Shown: positions 10,221 to 21,950, counted from the stretch's first letter. The stretch is DNA of 64,000 bases from Clarkia xantiana subsp. parviflora (GCA_036873135.1 JAPTYO010000017.1:10726001-10790000); one strand, 5' to 3'. The notes: generated by a model from the letters alone, not told the origin. Made by a program: numbers and translations.

Positions 10221-11027
10221 TGTTGGGATCAAAGTGACGCGGCCTTGAACTTCAGGGAATGGATTTCAGGATATTGCCTTGGACTTAGTTCCTTCGAACA
10301 CTAAGTTTCCTTCAATGGTTTTTTTGTGGGGCGAGTACCTAAAAGGGGTTGGGGATGGACCCTGATTCCACTCCAAAGCTTAAGTCAGTAATGGATTTGA
10401 GAGTAATAATGTAAAGTATATTGAGCTCAGATTAGATTAATGAATTAAAAAGAGTCCCTATTTATAGGGACAAGTTCGGCTTACTAAAGGCGGCTGCTAT
10501 GCCTTGATTAGCTGTTCAGGGGCGGCGATTACCCTCCTGTGATTGGTTGAAAGAGACGGTGAGCAGTCAGCTGGTGACAAGCTGGTCTCCAGCTAAGTGT
10601 TTCTTACTGAGGAAGGTTTCTTCAACCAGGTGACAAGCAGGTCGCCACCTGTCCTTTACTTCAGAGGGAGGTTTCCTCTTGAAGACGGTTTGAAGCAGGT
10701 CGCCACCTGTCCTTTACCTCAGAGGGAGGTTTCCTCTTGAAGACGGTTTGAAGCAGGTCGCCACCTGTCCTTTACCTCAGAAGGAGGGTTTCCACAGAAG
10801 TTTCCGTGGTCGACTTCGATTAGCGTCTTTTTCCAGAGACTAAGTAGTTTAATCATCTCCTGGTCGACTAGCCGTACTTTGAAAGTCGACTTCCCTATGT
10901 ATCGTTGTCGACCATTTATCTTCACCTTATTAACAAAGGTAAGAAAGGTCGACAACTCTGTCCTCCTCGCCATTTCAATTGTACTCGACTTTATGCTTGT
11001 AGCATCGGGTTTAATCATAACCCAACA
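10221..11027 (-). repeat. 5' LTR of element 2
   Basis: Starts TGTTGGG and ends CCCAACA, a 7-bp inverted terminal match, and is directly followed on the left by the primer-binding-like site. A TATA-like box (plus-strand CCTATTTATAGG) lies at about 10457-10468. Three direct copies of an AGCAGGTCGCCACCTGTCC-containing segment occur at about 10630-10780. Length is 807 bp. Confidence 0.85.
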
Positions 11028-11310
11028 ATTTCGATTTTTCAAAATTCAGCTTTAATCGGTTTCATACATGTTCATCATTACAAAATTAACAATGGAGTAC
11101 TAACAAATAAATATAAATTATCTAATCGCGTTCTTTCTGACTTGTAGCAATTTTGAACTGGGTTACGTCTTCGTTGTTGTTTTATCCGATCGGATCGAAT
11201 AACTTTGGTTCCAAGTCAGTTGACTTAGATTATCATTCGGATTGTTCCCCTTGACCGGGACGATGATTAATAAGTGAATTTTATTTAAATTCGAATAACA
11301 ATTACTTTTA
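11028..11310. other. Unassigned flank between LTR and MITE
   Basis: No gene or repeat recognised. It ends with the 9-bp target duplication TTACTTTTA (11302-11310) of the next element. Confidence 0.5.
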
Positions 11311-12138
11311 GGGTTAAAGGTCTTTTTGGTACTACATGTTTGCAAAAATTACACTGTTCATACCACTAGTATTTTTTCGTACCGAATTGGTACCATATGT
11401 TTCCAAACCTTACTGTTTTGGTACCTCCGTTAGGGTCCTGTCAAAAACAGCTGTTAAATGGCATGTGCCATGCACGTGACCAGCCCAAAACTTTCAATTT
11501 GGTTACAATTTAGTCCATCTAATACATCCCTAACTTTTATTTTGTTCAATTTAGTCCTAAAACTTCAAAACCAAACCATTTTCCCAAATTGACCTAGCCG
11601 GACTTAGCCTAGGGCTAGGTCCGACCCTGGGTCATGGTCGCCGGACCCAGGCGACCCCGACCCAGGGTCGGACCTAGCCCTAGGCTAGGTCCGGCTAGGT
11701 CAATTGGGACCCGCCCCAATTTAGTTAAATTGGGGCTAGGTCCAATTGACCTAGCCGGACCTAGCTTAGGGCTAGGTCCGACCCTGGGTCAGGGTCCCCT
11801 GGGTATGGTGACCCCGACCCAGGGTCGGACCTAGCCCATGGCTAGGTCCGGCTAGGTCAATTTGAGGAAATGGTTTGATTTTGAAGTTTTAGGACTAAAT
11901 TGAACAAAATAAAAGTTAGGGATGTATTAGATGGACTAAATTGTAACAAAATTGAAAGTTTTAGGCTGGTCACGTGCATGGCACATGCCATTTAACGGCC
12001 GTTTTTGACGGAACCCTAACGGAGGTACAAAAACAGTAAGGTTTGGAAACATATGGTACCAATTCGGTACGAAAAAATACTAGTGGTATGAACAGTGTAA
12101 TTTTTGCAATCATGTGGTACCAAGAGGACCTTTAACCC
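11311..12138. mobile_element. Mutator-like foldback MITE
   Basis: Begins GGGTTAAAGGTC and ends GACCTTTAACCC; the two arms (about 290 bp each) are inverted copies of each other. TTACTTTTA occurs on both sides (11302-11310, 12139-12147), a 9-bp duplication typical of Mutator-like elements. The centre (about 11590-11860) is GC-rich and holds two further palindromes built from GACCTAGCCGG, CTAGGTCCGACCCTGGGTC and their complements. No transposase is present. Confidence 0.9.
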
Positions 12139-12147
12139 TTACTTTTA

Positions 12148-12422
12148 TTCAATAACTCCGAATTTTATTTAACCAGTAATTCAACAACTCTTTCGAACAA
12201 GTAAACACTTTACAACTAAACAGTACATTCGCAAGAATTAAAGAATCAGAAAGCGATAAATAGACATAGAGTCTATTGCTATCTCGATAACAACACCTGA
12301 AAATAATTCACAAGTAAATTTTGTAGAACGTTATGTTTCAAGTCAAGTGTTTTACGAATTTATTCGGCAAACGATGCGTACCTGAAATGCGCTTTAATCA
12401 CGGTGTTTGTCCCCGCCGGATT
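12148..12422. other. Unassigned AT-rich flank
   Basis: Between the MITE target duplication and the gag-like ORF. No feature was recognised. Confidence 0.4.
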
Positions 12423-13043
12423 TCATTTAGACCTTTTATTGATGGTTTTACCCATCAACTTACGGAGATGATCGTGAAGTTCTTCCGTTTCGGATTCGTC
12501 AGAGGTGCTTTCTCCTTGATGGTGCTTATGGAATAGCTCTATCGAAGTCTGAATGGTGTTATTCAGACATGAGAGCCCATCGTTGTCTCCGAACCATGAA
12601 AGGGGACAGATTCTCATGACTTTCTGAATCCTTATCCATATGTATATTTGATTGTCTTGATCGTCAGTGGTTAGTTCGCCTCTGTCTCTGCAAAGAATGC
12701 CATAATACTTAAGCATTAGGCTTCTTGCCTGTGCAGCCAGTCCTCCGCTGTAGCGAAGGCGTATGGTGCACCAGAGGTCTAACGCAGTGACGCTCATGTC
12801 ACTTTCGTCGGCTTCTTCAATTAGGGTTGCACGGATTAAATCACGCGCAATTCGATCCCTTTGCGATACCTGACCGTAGTCGTACATTGGACTACCGAGT
12901 TCATCCGTGTTTACCCTCCCTGCAGTTGAGTCTATCCGGTCCTCAACATTTGCAGCAAGGAGGATGTTCGTGACGTAAGTCTCCCATACTTCATAATTGC
13001 TTCCATCAAGTTCAGCGTAGAAACGCTTTCGATCTGCCATCAT
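12423..13043 (-). pseudogene. Copia family-A gag, truncated
   Basis: A 206-residue ORF starting MMADRKRFYAELDGSNYEVW. The segment SNYEVWETYVTNILLA and the later ALDLWCTIRLRYSGG resemble the N-terminal gag region of plant Copia polyproteins (UBN2-like). No zinc knuckle, protease or pol follows, so the reading stops well short of a 1,300-residue polyprotein. It is separated by a roughly 620-bp leader from a family-A LTR on its right, which is where the 5' LTR of a minus-strand element should be. Assignment to family A rests on that position and not on sequence comparison with another family-A gag, because none is present in the window. Confidence 0.55.
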
Positions 13044-13665
13044 AACTATAACATTGACGATCTTTCATAAGAGGGAAGACAAAACCTTTTGGAAAAATAA
13101 ATTGCATTCATCGGATATCTATGAGATAGAAGATATCAGATAATGATTCCTCAGACATCTAACCCAACCGACCAACAGTAAAGCTTGATGGAAGGGGGTC
13201 GTGAAGAGTTCACATTACCTGCTATCTTCTTTCTAATAGATCAATATTTTAAAACGGTTTAATCTCTTTAACCGGAACGGGAGATTTTAAAACATCTGAT
13301 CTTGACTTTCCCAATGCTCTTTTTGAAAATATTTCTAGGAACTACGGTTTGCACATATAATTGTACTATCCCAGTAAATTATCATGGCATATCACATCCA
13401 AGAAACCAAACACACCTCATGCATACGCGTCATGCGTCTAACGTTCCGAGGAACTCATACTTCGCATATATAATTCTACTTCCTAAGTAAATTATCACAT
13501 GCTAATACATCCTGAACGTTCATGCATACGCATCATGCGTGATCAAACCATAAAAACATGCATATTTGGCGACTGATTTCCGTTTTAAAAATATTTGGGG
13601 CTGATTTGTAATTCATGTTATAAATTAATCATGCGTACTTCTAGACATGTATCCTAGGCAAGTGC
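13044..13665 (-). other. Probable 5' leader of family-A element
   Basis: Non-coding DNA between the gag-like start and the LTR. The tRNA-Met primer site expected beside the LTR is not intact. On the minus strand the LTR is followed by GCACTTGCCTAGGATACATG, which could be a leader that has lost most of TGGTATCAGAGC. Two related segments with ACTATCCCAGTAAATTATCA-like and ACTTCCTAAGTAAATTATCA-like cores occur near 13365 and 13479. Confidence 0.4.
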
Positions 13666-14233
13666 TGTTGGATTACGGGGACGTAATACTACAAAATGCT
13701 AAACGTGTACTTGTAAGTAATCTAATTACGCAGCGGAATAATGTACACATACCTCAATAGCTTTCCTGCCCAAGAACGTTGTGGAGGGAGTTCTGAGAAG
13801 AAGTCCTACGCGGTATAAGCTCCACAGCAAATCCTCTGATCGATTCTTCAACGGGGACAGAACCTCGGACTGAAAGCTCGGAAGCAATTTGGCACACCAA
13901 TGGTGGTGTTAGGGGGCCGGCCGAAATATGCTTGTAGAGAGAAAGAGATTTCTCTCAAATCACAACTTAGGAGGAGTTGTGATCAATGTGTGTTTTGGGA
14001 GTGACCCCAAGACCTCCTTATATAGTGGGAGGAGGAGAAAAATCCTCCTTCCCTACTATTAGGGTTTCGGTCGACCTATGATGTGGGTGGGAGGCCCAAT
14101 TTTGGGCCTCCCATGTCACATGGGAATTGGGTCTGGCCCAATTACCCCTAATGTGACATTTACCTGATTATCTTAGGTAACCACATATATTAACGGGTTA
14201 TCAATTACGGCGCCACGTCACCATTTGCTAACA
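13666..14233 (-). repeat. Copia family-A LTR
   Basis: Begins TGTTGGATTACGGGG and ends TTTGCTAACA; it is the reverse complement of the LTR at 21360-21950 and parallel to the one at 30814-31364. The polypurine tract (reverse complement of AGCTCCCACACGCCGG) follows directly on the right, so the internal 3' end lies to the right. Confidence 0.9.
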
Positions 14234-16140
14234 GCTCCCACACGCCGGAATGGGAGGGTGTCTGTTAAAGTATTGTCATCAATAGCATCAACTAGGGGTG
14301 AGCATGGACCGGTCCTGGACCAGGACCGGTCCAGGACCGTTTAAGTCCATTTAGAATGGACTTTTCCATTTCGGTCCTAGACCAGTCCAGGACCGTTGGG
14401 ACCGTTTGAAACGGTCTCGGTCTTAACGGTCCTGGTTTCGGTCCAGGTCCGTTAGGACCGTTAGGTCCAGTCTTTTTTTTTTTTATCTGAATTTTTTTAG
14501 ATATTAAATATGAATTTGTTAATATATTATATTTTGTAAATTTTATTATATTAACTTCGAATTTTTTATTATATGATATTTTTTAAATGTTAATATATTA
14601 AATCTGATTTTTTAATACATGATATTTTTTAAATATTAATATATTAAAACTGATTTTTTTAGCTAAATCTGAACGTAACGTAAAATATATATTCTTCAAG
14701 ATCGGTTCAGGATTGTTAAGACTGTTTAAGCAATTCTGATATTTTCATTCCCGGTTTTGAAAAAAAAAATTCTTAGAATCCAATTATTTCATAGAAAAAA
14801 TCTAAAAACAAATCCTAATTTTTTTATTCGTAATAGTTTTTATTAAATAACTAAAATAAAATTCTAAGAAATGAGATTTTTTTTTTACAAATAAGGAAAA
14901 TATAATAGTACAAAATAGTTATAAAATATAAGATTATATATATATATATATATGTATATATAGGCGAGCACTGCTACTGCTATACAAGAAGTACAGCAAG
15001 CAGCTCCTGGCTACACCTAGCCAACTTGGTAGTTATTGTCTTAACGGTCCAAACGATCCGGATTTGGACTCCACGGTCCAAACGGTCCTAGACCGAAATT
15101 AAGTCCAGGACCGTTAAGGACCGAAATGGTAGGTCCATTGGATCTGGACTCAAACGGTCCTGGACTTTTCGGTTCGGTCCTAGACCGGTCCCGGACTGGA
15201 CTTGGACTTTATGGACTTTTTGCTCACTCCTAGCATCAACTTTTCAGTCTCCAGTTATTGTCTCCGTCTCCGAATAGTTCATACGAGGTTTGCCGTGCGA
15301 CCGGCGGATACAACGGGCATCGTGCTACTCATTTGTTAGGAGTGTTGAAGCGCCCGCAGAACGTTGATTCCCTTTCGTAAATCAATCCTGTCAAAAATAA
15401 AATATGTACCGCACTGTATCCTTGGTCAACTGATAATTCTCCAATTGCCCAGTTTTCCACATAGGAATACTTCTCCAGGGCATCCGTACAAGTGTTCACA
15501 ACCTTCAACTAATATCTGGTTGGTGGCCACCTTGTGAACACAAGAGTCGGTGAATTATAGATGAACATGACCATCCCCATAGTTTATACCCTTAGTATAA
15601 CTCAACCGGTTTCCTAGACGTGGTCACTTGGCCGTTTTCTTTGGCTCTACGCTCGTACGCCGGGAAGCGAACATTGAGCCAGACCTTAGGTATAAGTTCT
15701 GAGTTCGAGAGGATACTTTTGGTGCCTCTTCATAAGACACCCGGGATCAATCACACACTCAAGGTGAAGAAGTATGCGCCCTTTGAATCACAAGGATTCT
15801 AGCTAGCACAACTGAGCATGACCCCATGGTCGAACATGGCACGCGTAGTATGAAGCACGCGTCAATAGCACACCTGGATAAGCCAGGGGTGGTATATGTC
15901 AATCATGCTATCGCAGAGTCTTTCATCTGGCCCTGAATGTGATTTTAATGATTGACAGAATCCAACACGGCGATTTACAAAACGAAGATTAAGTCATGCT
16001 TTAAGCGTGACCAAGTTATCGTTTCGTTTAACCAGGTTTATCCCCCTGGTTCTTAGCCAATCTTGTTTTTGTAGAGGTTCCCCTCTCCTACAAGATGACC
16101 GTGCCTGTGTGATGAGGCATGGTTGCCTTGTGGATTTACA
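14234..16140 (-). mobile_element. 3' internal region of family-A Copia (truncated)
   Basis: Outside the hAT insertion this matches 31365-32300 and, in reverse orientation, 35008-35808. Shared landmarks are CGAATAGTTCATACGAGG, CTTGCCGTGCGACCGGCGG and AAGATGACCGTGCCTGTGTG. It is the non-coding 3' region; no pol sequence remains, and similarity fades near 16140. A 60-codon plus-strand ORF (15620-15802) is conserved in the second copy (see findings). Confidence 0.75.
14293..15232. mobile_element. Non-autonomous hAT-like MITE
   Basis: Begins TAGGGGTGAGCA and ends TGCTCACTCCTA, with the 8-bp duplication GCATCAAC on both sides (14285-14292, 15233-15240). The subterminal regions are packed with GGTCCTGGACC/GGACCGTT motifs in both orientations; the centre is AT-rich with a (TA)n run near 14938. 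There is no transposase ORF. Confidence 0.9.
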
Positions 16141-16996
16141 CGAGTGAAGTGGAAACTTAATTCAAGCTTTTGAGATCATAAAATCCATGTCAATGAAACC
16201 CGATTCGGCTTTATATGAATCTCTTCTCCTGGCAAGTAGGATCCATAAAGATGCGGGTATCGCATAATTTGTAGTTGATAGGCTCAAAGAGCTTTAAACT
16301 GATGATGGTGGGACGAACACTGTTTTGTCTAACATCTATGTTGATGCTAGTATGTTGAAAGAATCATTGAGGATACACGAATTTACAAAGACTAGAATGA
16401 TAAACAAGGAAATGGGCAAACGCTTGACAGAAGTAAATGTTAGTATTCAAGAATTTCTCAGTAGATGATTTGGAGCTTATCCAAAATTGTTAACTTCGCC
16501 AAATAACATGAAGTATGAAGTAATCTTGTATATTTGAATTATGATACAAAAACAAGTTTCATAAACTCTTCTGTCACCACATTTGAATACCGTCCACCCA
16601 ATTCCAACCTCCTTGATTCCCAAGCAAAAAGTTGATTACTAACTTGCTCTGTAAGCTAAAGGCTGATACAAAAGTTATGTTGCTTGTGGTTTCTTGTGAT
16701 GCTCCATCTCTTTCATTCAGCCTCAGTTGAAATTCCTGAAGATAAAAAAAAATATGGTTAAGAAAGGTTTGTAGGAAAATCAACTCATGGACATTCAAAT
16801 TGTAGAAATTGTAAGACAGTCATATTTATTATTTTGAAGATTCTACATAAAGATGAAATATAGTCAAATTCAGAGTGAAAGGGAAAAAAAATGTTACTTT
16901 TTCAGGAAAAATAATGCATTTTCACACTAATTTCCACACTATATAGAATTGTATTTATTATTTACCTGTAGGAATATGAATAATGGAGAATTTGAT
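16141..16996. other. Intergenic DNA and probable formin 3' UTR
   Basis: No independent gene recognised. On the minus strand, a donor-like CAG/GTAAAT near 16966 and an acceptor-like TTATCTTCAG/GAATTTC at 16736 suggest a possible intron in the formin 3' UTR, with the UTR running to roughly 16555. This is inference from splice motifs alone. Confidence 0.35.
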
Positions 16997-19900
16997 TTAG
17001 TCTTCATCATCTGAACTCGAATCATCCACTCTTCGGTCTGCAATTGCAGGAAAGAGTTTCTGCCGCATATCCACAGATGGACGGGGTTGTTCCTGATCAG
17101 GATTATGGTTTTCTCGAGCAGGTGATGCGTGTGGCCTTAGACTCTCTCTTTTGGCTGCCTTAGCTGCTTCAATTGCTTGTTCCTTAATTTCTCTGCAAAC
17201 CTTATCCACCATCTGCAAGAAATCGCGTACAATAGAAAACAGTCGTAGACCTTCAGATTTCCCTGCATTTCCATGGAAGTAATCTGCTGTGCTCGCCACC
17301 AGAGCATTTATCCTCTTTTCTTCCTCGGAAAGCCATACCACATCAGATTCGGTTTGTTCCGCAAATCTGGTCAGAGCGTTGCAAAATTGAGACGCTTCCT
17401 CCATATCTTTTATTTCCGTGTTGAGAAAATCCTTTGCTTTAGTCACCGAGTGGTGAAGTTTTGTCACAGCTCCTGATACCATGTCTGCATCAATCACTGC
17501 TGCCTTTTTAACATCTTTAAGCTCATTGCTCAACCCTGAAACAACCTGCAGGGGAAAATAGAAATTCATATAACATAGAAGCACTGGCCTTTATCATTGA
17601 TGTGGTTTTTCAATTAGTCACTACTTGATTCATAAGGGACCAAACTCGTGTCCCTTTCTTTCCGTAGAAAACACAGTGGGTTTTACATTTTTAGAGAGTT
17701 ATGATTGGTTGAGTTGATCGGTTCATGCAATAATTTCTCACCACTAATGATATATTATGTCTTTGTATATGATGGTATCATAAGTCTTCTTACCTGGAGG
17801 CCTAGGTTGCGGAGATGCTCCGAGCTATCATGGTTGGTGTCCTCCAAAATGTCTTCGGTCTTCAAACCAGATAAACTGTGGCTTTCTCTTGCCGTGCGAG
17901 CCGCTCGAATTCCTTCAGAGCGGATGATCTCCTGAACCACGAAATGCAAGAGCGTCGTCTTACCATCTGTTCCCCTTACATCGGCCAACTTTAGGAGGGT
18001 GTCCAGCTTGAATGCCTGAGCACCACCTCGATATGTACCATCATTCATCCTGTTACCCGTTTTCAGGACAGCTTCTAAGAGTTTTAGGAACACTCTGCTA
18101 TTTTTAAGTTTACCACAAGCAACCTGCAAATTATAGTAAGTTTCAGTAGCTTGATTATGGGTGTCATGATCTGGCATATTAGCATGTTCTAGCCGATTTA
18201 ATGCATGCTATCATCTTTGTTGGGAAATACCCTTAATTTTCTACAAATTTTATTATATCGTATAAGGTATTGTCAACCTAGCTTTACAATGCAGGGAATT
18301 GATAGAATTACCTCCAAAGTTTCAAGGGATTCTTTAACGGTAACCACTTCCTCTTGGGCGAGACTCATGAACAACAACGCTTCCATACGCTTATAAGCAA
18401 ACGGAACTTCAATCACGGCCTTGAGAAACCTTTCAGCGGGGCCGAGCATAGTCACCTCGCCATCATACACCCTGAGTTTCAGTTCCTCTTGCTGGGTTGG
18501 AGCCATTTTCAGAACAGTCTGGAGAAGCTCAACAGGAAGTCTAGTCCCTACTCAACCACATTAAATAACAGAAGAATAAGTAAACCTTTCTTACACACTA
18601 AGGTAATGCAATGTAGAGATGAGACAAGTGTTGATTTATTCACCTTCTTGAATACATTCGACGAATTCAGCTGTTGTCACGTTCAGGGCCCTCAGAAGAA
18701 TCGAAAGGTTTTGTGCTTTTCTGGGATCGATGATCTTGATTAACTGGATGCCAGACTCTGTTGCCTCTTTTTTACGTTCAGGTTTGTTTTTCTGCGCCGT
18801 AGCGTAACCAAATAGCGACTCCATCTCCTCCTCGTTGAATCTGCACCATCATTGTGAAATTGCTAAGTTATCCTCCAATCATGATTATATATTACTCGTT
18901 TTTTTTCCAGATCGTTCAAAAGCCTTACTGAAAGGATCCTGCTTTAATTTCATTCCAGACCATCTCGTGGTCCCCGGTGGCTGCAACCTTGTCCCAGAAG
19001 AACGGCTTCAGCTTCGTTTTATGAGCATCGGGATCTCCATTGGGATTGTCTGGATCACCAGATATACTACCCCCTCGTGTATGCCCCTTAGGTGGAAGAG
19101 GGGTCCCCTTGCCAGGTGGAGGTGGAGGCCGAGCACCTTTCATTGGCGGAGGCGGTGGCCCGGGCGCACGTGGTGCTTTAGGTGGCGGCGGTGGTGGAGG
19201 CCCAGGCGGTGGTGGCGCAGGAGGTGCCAGAGGTGCAGTAGCCATTAGAGCTTCCTTACCCGGTGGCGGTTTTAATGGCGGGATTAAATCTGATGAGGTT
19301 GCTACTGTTGCTGCAGTAGAGGATGAGCCGAGAATCTTTGGGTCAGGATTTCCAGATATAGACACCAATGGCGCATGTACGGCACCAGGATTTGGTTGTT
19401 GTCTGCTCGGAGAACCTGGAATGTTTGAGAGCAATAATGTCAGATATATGAAGTTTTTAACTTAAAATGTAGCGGTAATGATACAGTGGTGTCATCCAAG
19501 CACAAAAATGAGATAAGTATTTATATCGTACTGGTCAACTTGATGGGGGAATCGTCTTCATCATCATCGGAGCCAGGCTTCTTCGACCGGCCAGCAAGGC
19601 AACAACAACAAAAGACTATTAAGGCGAAGAAAAAGGTGCCTGCAGCAGTCGACGCAATGGCAATAGCTAGTATTCTGGCATGTTCCTCGGACTCCTCAAA
19701 TGCCTCATCTTCTGCAACAATTTCTTCCTCTGCTGTCGCTGCTACTTTCTTTGACTTATCGACTTTGGAAGATTTTTTGGATGCATCAGATAAGTCTTTT
19801 GAGGATGATGATGACTTTTTGGAAGGAGGTGGAGAGTTGTTATCAGACCCTTTTTTTGACTTCTTAGTTGCCGGAGATGGGCTCGGGCTGCTTTTCTTCC

Positions 19901-20380
19901 CAGACTTCTTAGACGGAGATGGAGATGAATCTGGGGCGTATCCCGATGATTTTGCAAGGCTTCTCCGAGATGGAGAGTCAGGTTGGTCAATGACAGTGAA
20001 TAACCAGTGTAAGGAACTTGGTTTCTTGGTGGGCAAGTAATTCTTAAGCTTGTGACGCAAGCAGTCCAACAACTTCTTCTCTGTTGATTTATCAATTACT
20101 CCCGATGTTACCTCCACCTCATTCTGGCAATCCATCCATGCTTGTTGTATCTGTTGTTACAACAATAACTAATCAATATTTTTTTTTTCAAAATAGAAAA
20201 AGAAAATAAAGGGTAAAGGCATTGTACTCTGTTTTTGTCCATTGGCAGTGGCGGATGGTGGACCCCATGGCGAATAAATGTCACCGGAGCTCCAATTCTA
20301 CGTTCGAAGCTGCCGGAGGCTAAAGCAAAGAACACAACCAAGAAAAGTGCCAAAGAGGTATTACTGTCTATCGTTCCCAT
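16997..20380 (-). CDS. Group I formin-like protein (FH1-FH2), seven exons
   Basis: Actin nucleator/elongator anchored at the plasma membrane. Exons (minus strand): 20228-20380, 19532-20150, 18929-19415, 18644-18840, 18312-18547, 17794-18123, 16997-17545. All introns are GT-AG and phases agree, giving 856 residues. Residues 1-25 form a signal peptide ([15 protein letters not shown]). About 110-205 is an extracellular Ser/Pro/Lys-rich stretch with SPSPS motifs. About 210-235 is a membrane segment followed by a CCCC stretch. About 300-368 is a polyproline FH1. About 390-820 is FH2, with [40 protein letters not shown] and [21 protein letters not shown]. The acidic end is DDSSSDDED. The start ATG at 20378-20380 was chosen because it opens the signal peptide and no in-frame ATG precedes it. 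Architecture places it in plant Group I; the exact paralogue cannot be named. It looks intact. Confidence 0.93.
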
Positions 20381-21354
20381 TTCTTTTCTTCTCAAGACCC
20401 CATTTCCTCTCTAGCCTTCTCATTTAATCGATATTGGGAATTATAATCGATCGATGAAATGAAGTTCAAACGGACAGCCCCTGATGAGAGGGGAGTCGGG
20501 TCCGTTGAGAATCGAGAAATAGATGAACGTGGAGGTTATGATGTTGATGGCAGATGATGATGAAGATAATTTTTTTGCTTCCCCTGTTTTGTTGTTTGTT
20601 TGGTTGGGAGAATTGTTGTTGTTTGAAATCCTCCTGGATAGTAGGGGGAGAGCGAAAACAGAGCAAACACAGAAGGGACGCCCTGAAAGAGACGTAACGA
20701 GAACAATGTGGGAGACGCACCCATAATCTATTGTTTGGTCTTTTTCATATTACTATTCTGCCCCTGCTTTCACGTTGTATTACGATACGATTTTTTTTAC
20801 CAATTCTGGACTTTTGCTATTTTTAGATACAAGAAAAGAAAACGAAATGTTGAATCATTTTTAATGTTGACATTCAGTTCGAAAGTATGAAATTTTTAAA
20901 ATGTTTTTAGACTTAAAAATCCGTGTACGGCAAAATGGGTCGATACAAACATGATATGGAAAGTTATAGGTTGTGTTAATTATTATTATTTTTAACTTTT
21001 GTTTTACCAAAATTTATTATTTTTAACTCCATTCTTGTTTTTCAAAGAATTACAAACTTTATCCTATTTCCGTGCATTACTCCAATAATATTCTTCTTCC
21101 ACTTGAGAGTATAGAGTTCATTTATTTATATATATATTGTGAAAGTGATTTCATTGAACAGATTTACTACTTCATTCTACTACTTATCTTCGTCTATAAA
21201 ATTAAGAGTAGGTTTAATTGCATGTATTAGCTAATACACGTATTAGCTAAAGACGATTAAGATATTATACTCGGTACTTAGTTAATATTATATTTTGATG
21301 AACCATGTATTAGATATTCTTATACAGTTTTTTGATAAATTTTGTATTAAGGAT
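20381..21354. other. Formin upstream region and AT-rich intergenic DNA
   Basis: 20381-20720 probably contains the formin 5' UTR and promoter; no clear TATA box was singled out. 20740-21354 is AT-rich. TGTATTAGCTAATAC-type repeats near 21220-21250 resemble sequence at about 36950-37000 on the far side of the composite insertion, so the retrotransposon may have entered an older repeat. Confidence 0.4.
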
Positions 21355-21359
21355 ATTCT

Positions 21360-21950
21360 TGTAAGCATATGGTGATGGGCGCCGTAATTGGTAGCCCATA
21401 ATATGTATAGTTTACCTAATGAACTTGGGTAAATGTCACATTAGGGTAATTGGGCTAGACCCAAATCTCAATTGACATGGGAGGCCAATGCCCCAAATAC
21501 ATAGGCCGGCCGAAACTTATAGTGAGGGTAAAGTGGACTTTTGTCCACTTTACTCCTATAAATAAGAGGTGTTAGGGAATATTTAGGGTTAATCATAATT
21601 CCCTCACAAGAGTGTTTTAGAGAGAAAAACTCTCCTCCCACACATCAAGGTTCGGCTGCACCATTCACTACACCAAGGGTGTGCCAAATTGATTTCGAGC
21701 AAACTCTCCGAAGATCTGTCCCCGTGCCAAGAATTGATCTGAGGCTTTGCTGTGGAGCTAACACCACGTAGGGCTTCTTTCACAAGAAACTCTACGGGTT
21801 CCGTCCGGTGGATCGAGAACTCCCTCGTACAAAGGATCTTGGACTACGGTAACTTTTGAGGTATGTGTAACTCTTCCGCTGCGTAATTTCGATTACATGC
21901 ACGTACCATGTTTTGTGTTTCCGTAGTGATTACTCCCCCGTAATCTAACA
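21360..21950 (+). repeat. Left (5') LTR of family-A composite
   Basis: Begins TGTAAGCATATGG and ends GTAATCTAACA. A TATA-like CTATAAATA lies at 21555-21563. Compared with the right LTR it lacks a short segment within GAGGCCCAAAATTGGGCCTC and is otherwise nearly identical by eye. Confidence 0.92.

Larger units (their letters stand above)
5943..11027 (-). mobile_element. Gypsy-type element 2: gag-protease remnant, satellite and 5' LTR
   Basis: On the minus strand: LTR (10221-11027), primer-binding-like site (TTTGGCACCATCTGTGGGAA, 10201-10220), decayed gag and protease (8690-10163), about 150 bp of non-coding DNA, then the satellite. No reverse transcriptase or integrase remains. The LTR-flanking pentamer ATTTC lies at 11028-11032; its partner would be left of the window. 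Element 1 appears to be inserted in the satellite. Confidence 0.7.

Noticed and set aside
11634..11834. Pro/Gly-rich plus-strand ORF
   Set aside because: Falls entirely in the palindromic GC-rich centre of the foldback MITE.
16574..16798. Short minus-strand ORF 3' of the formin
   Set aside because: No recognisable motif; more likely 3' UTR.
19040..19465. Gly-rich plus-strand ORF
   Set aside because: Antisense shadow of the polyproline FH1 exon of the formin.
19486..20040. Acidic plus-strand ORF opposite formin exon 2
   Set aside because: Mirror of the Lys/Ser-rich coding strand; the minus-strand exon has splice sites, a signal peptide and a membrane segment that fit together.
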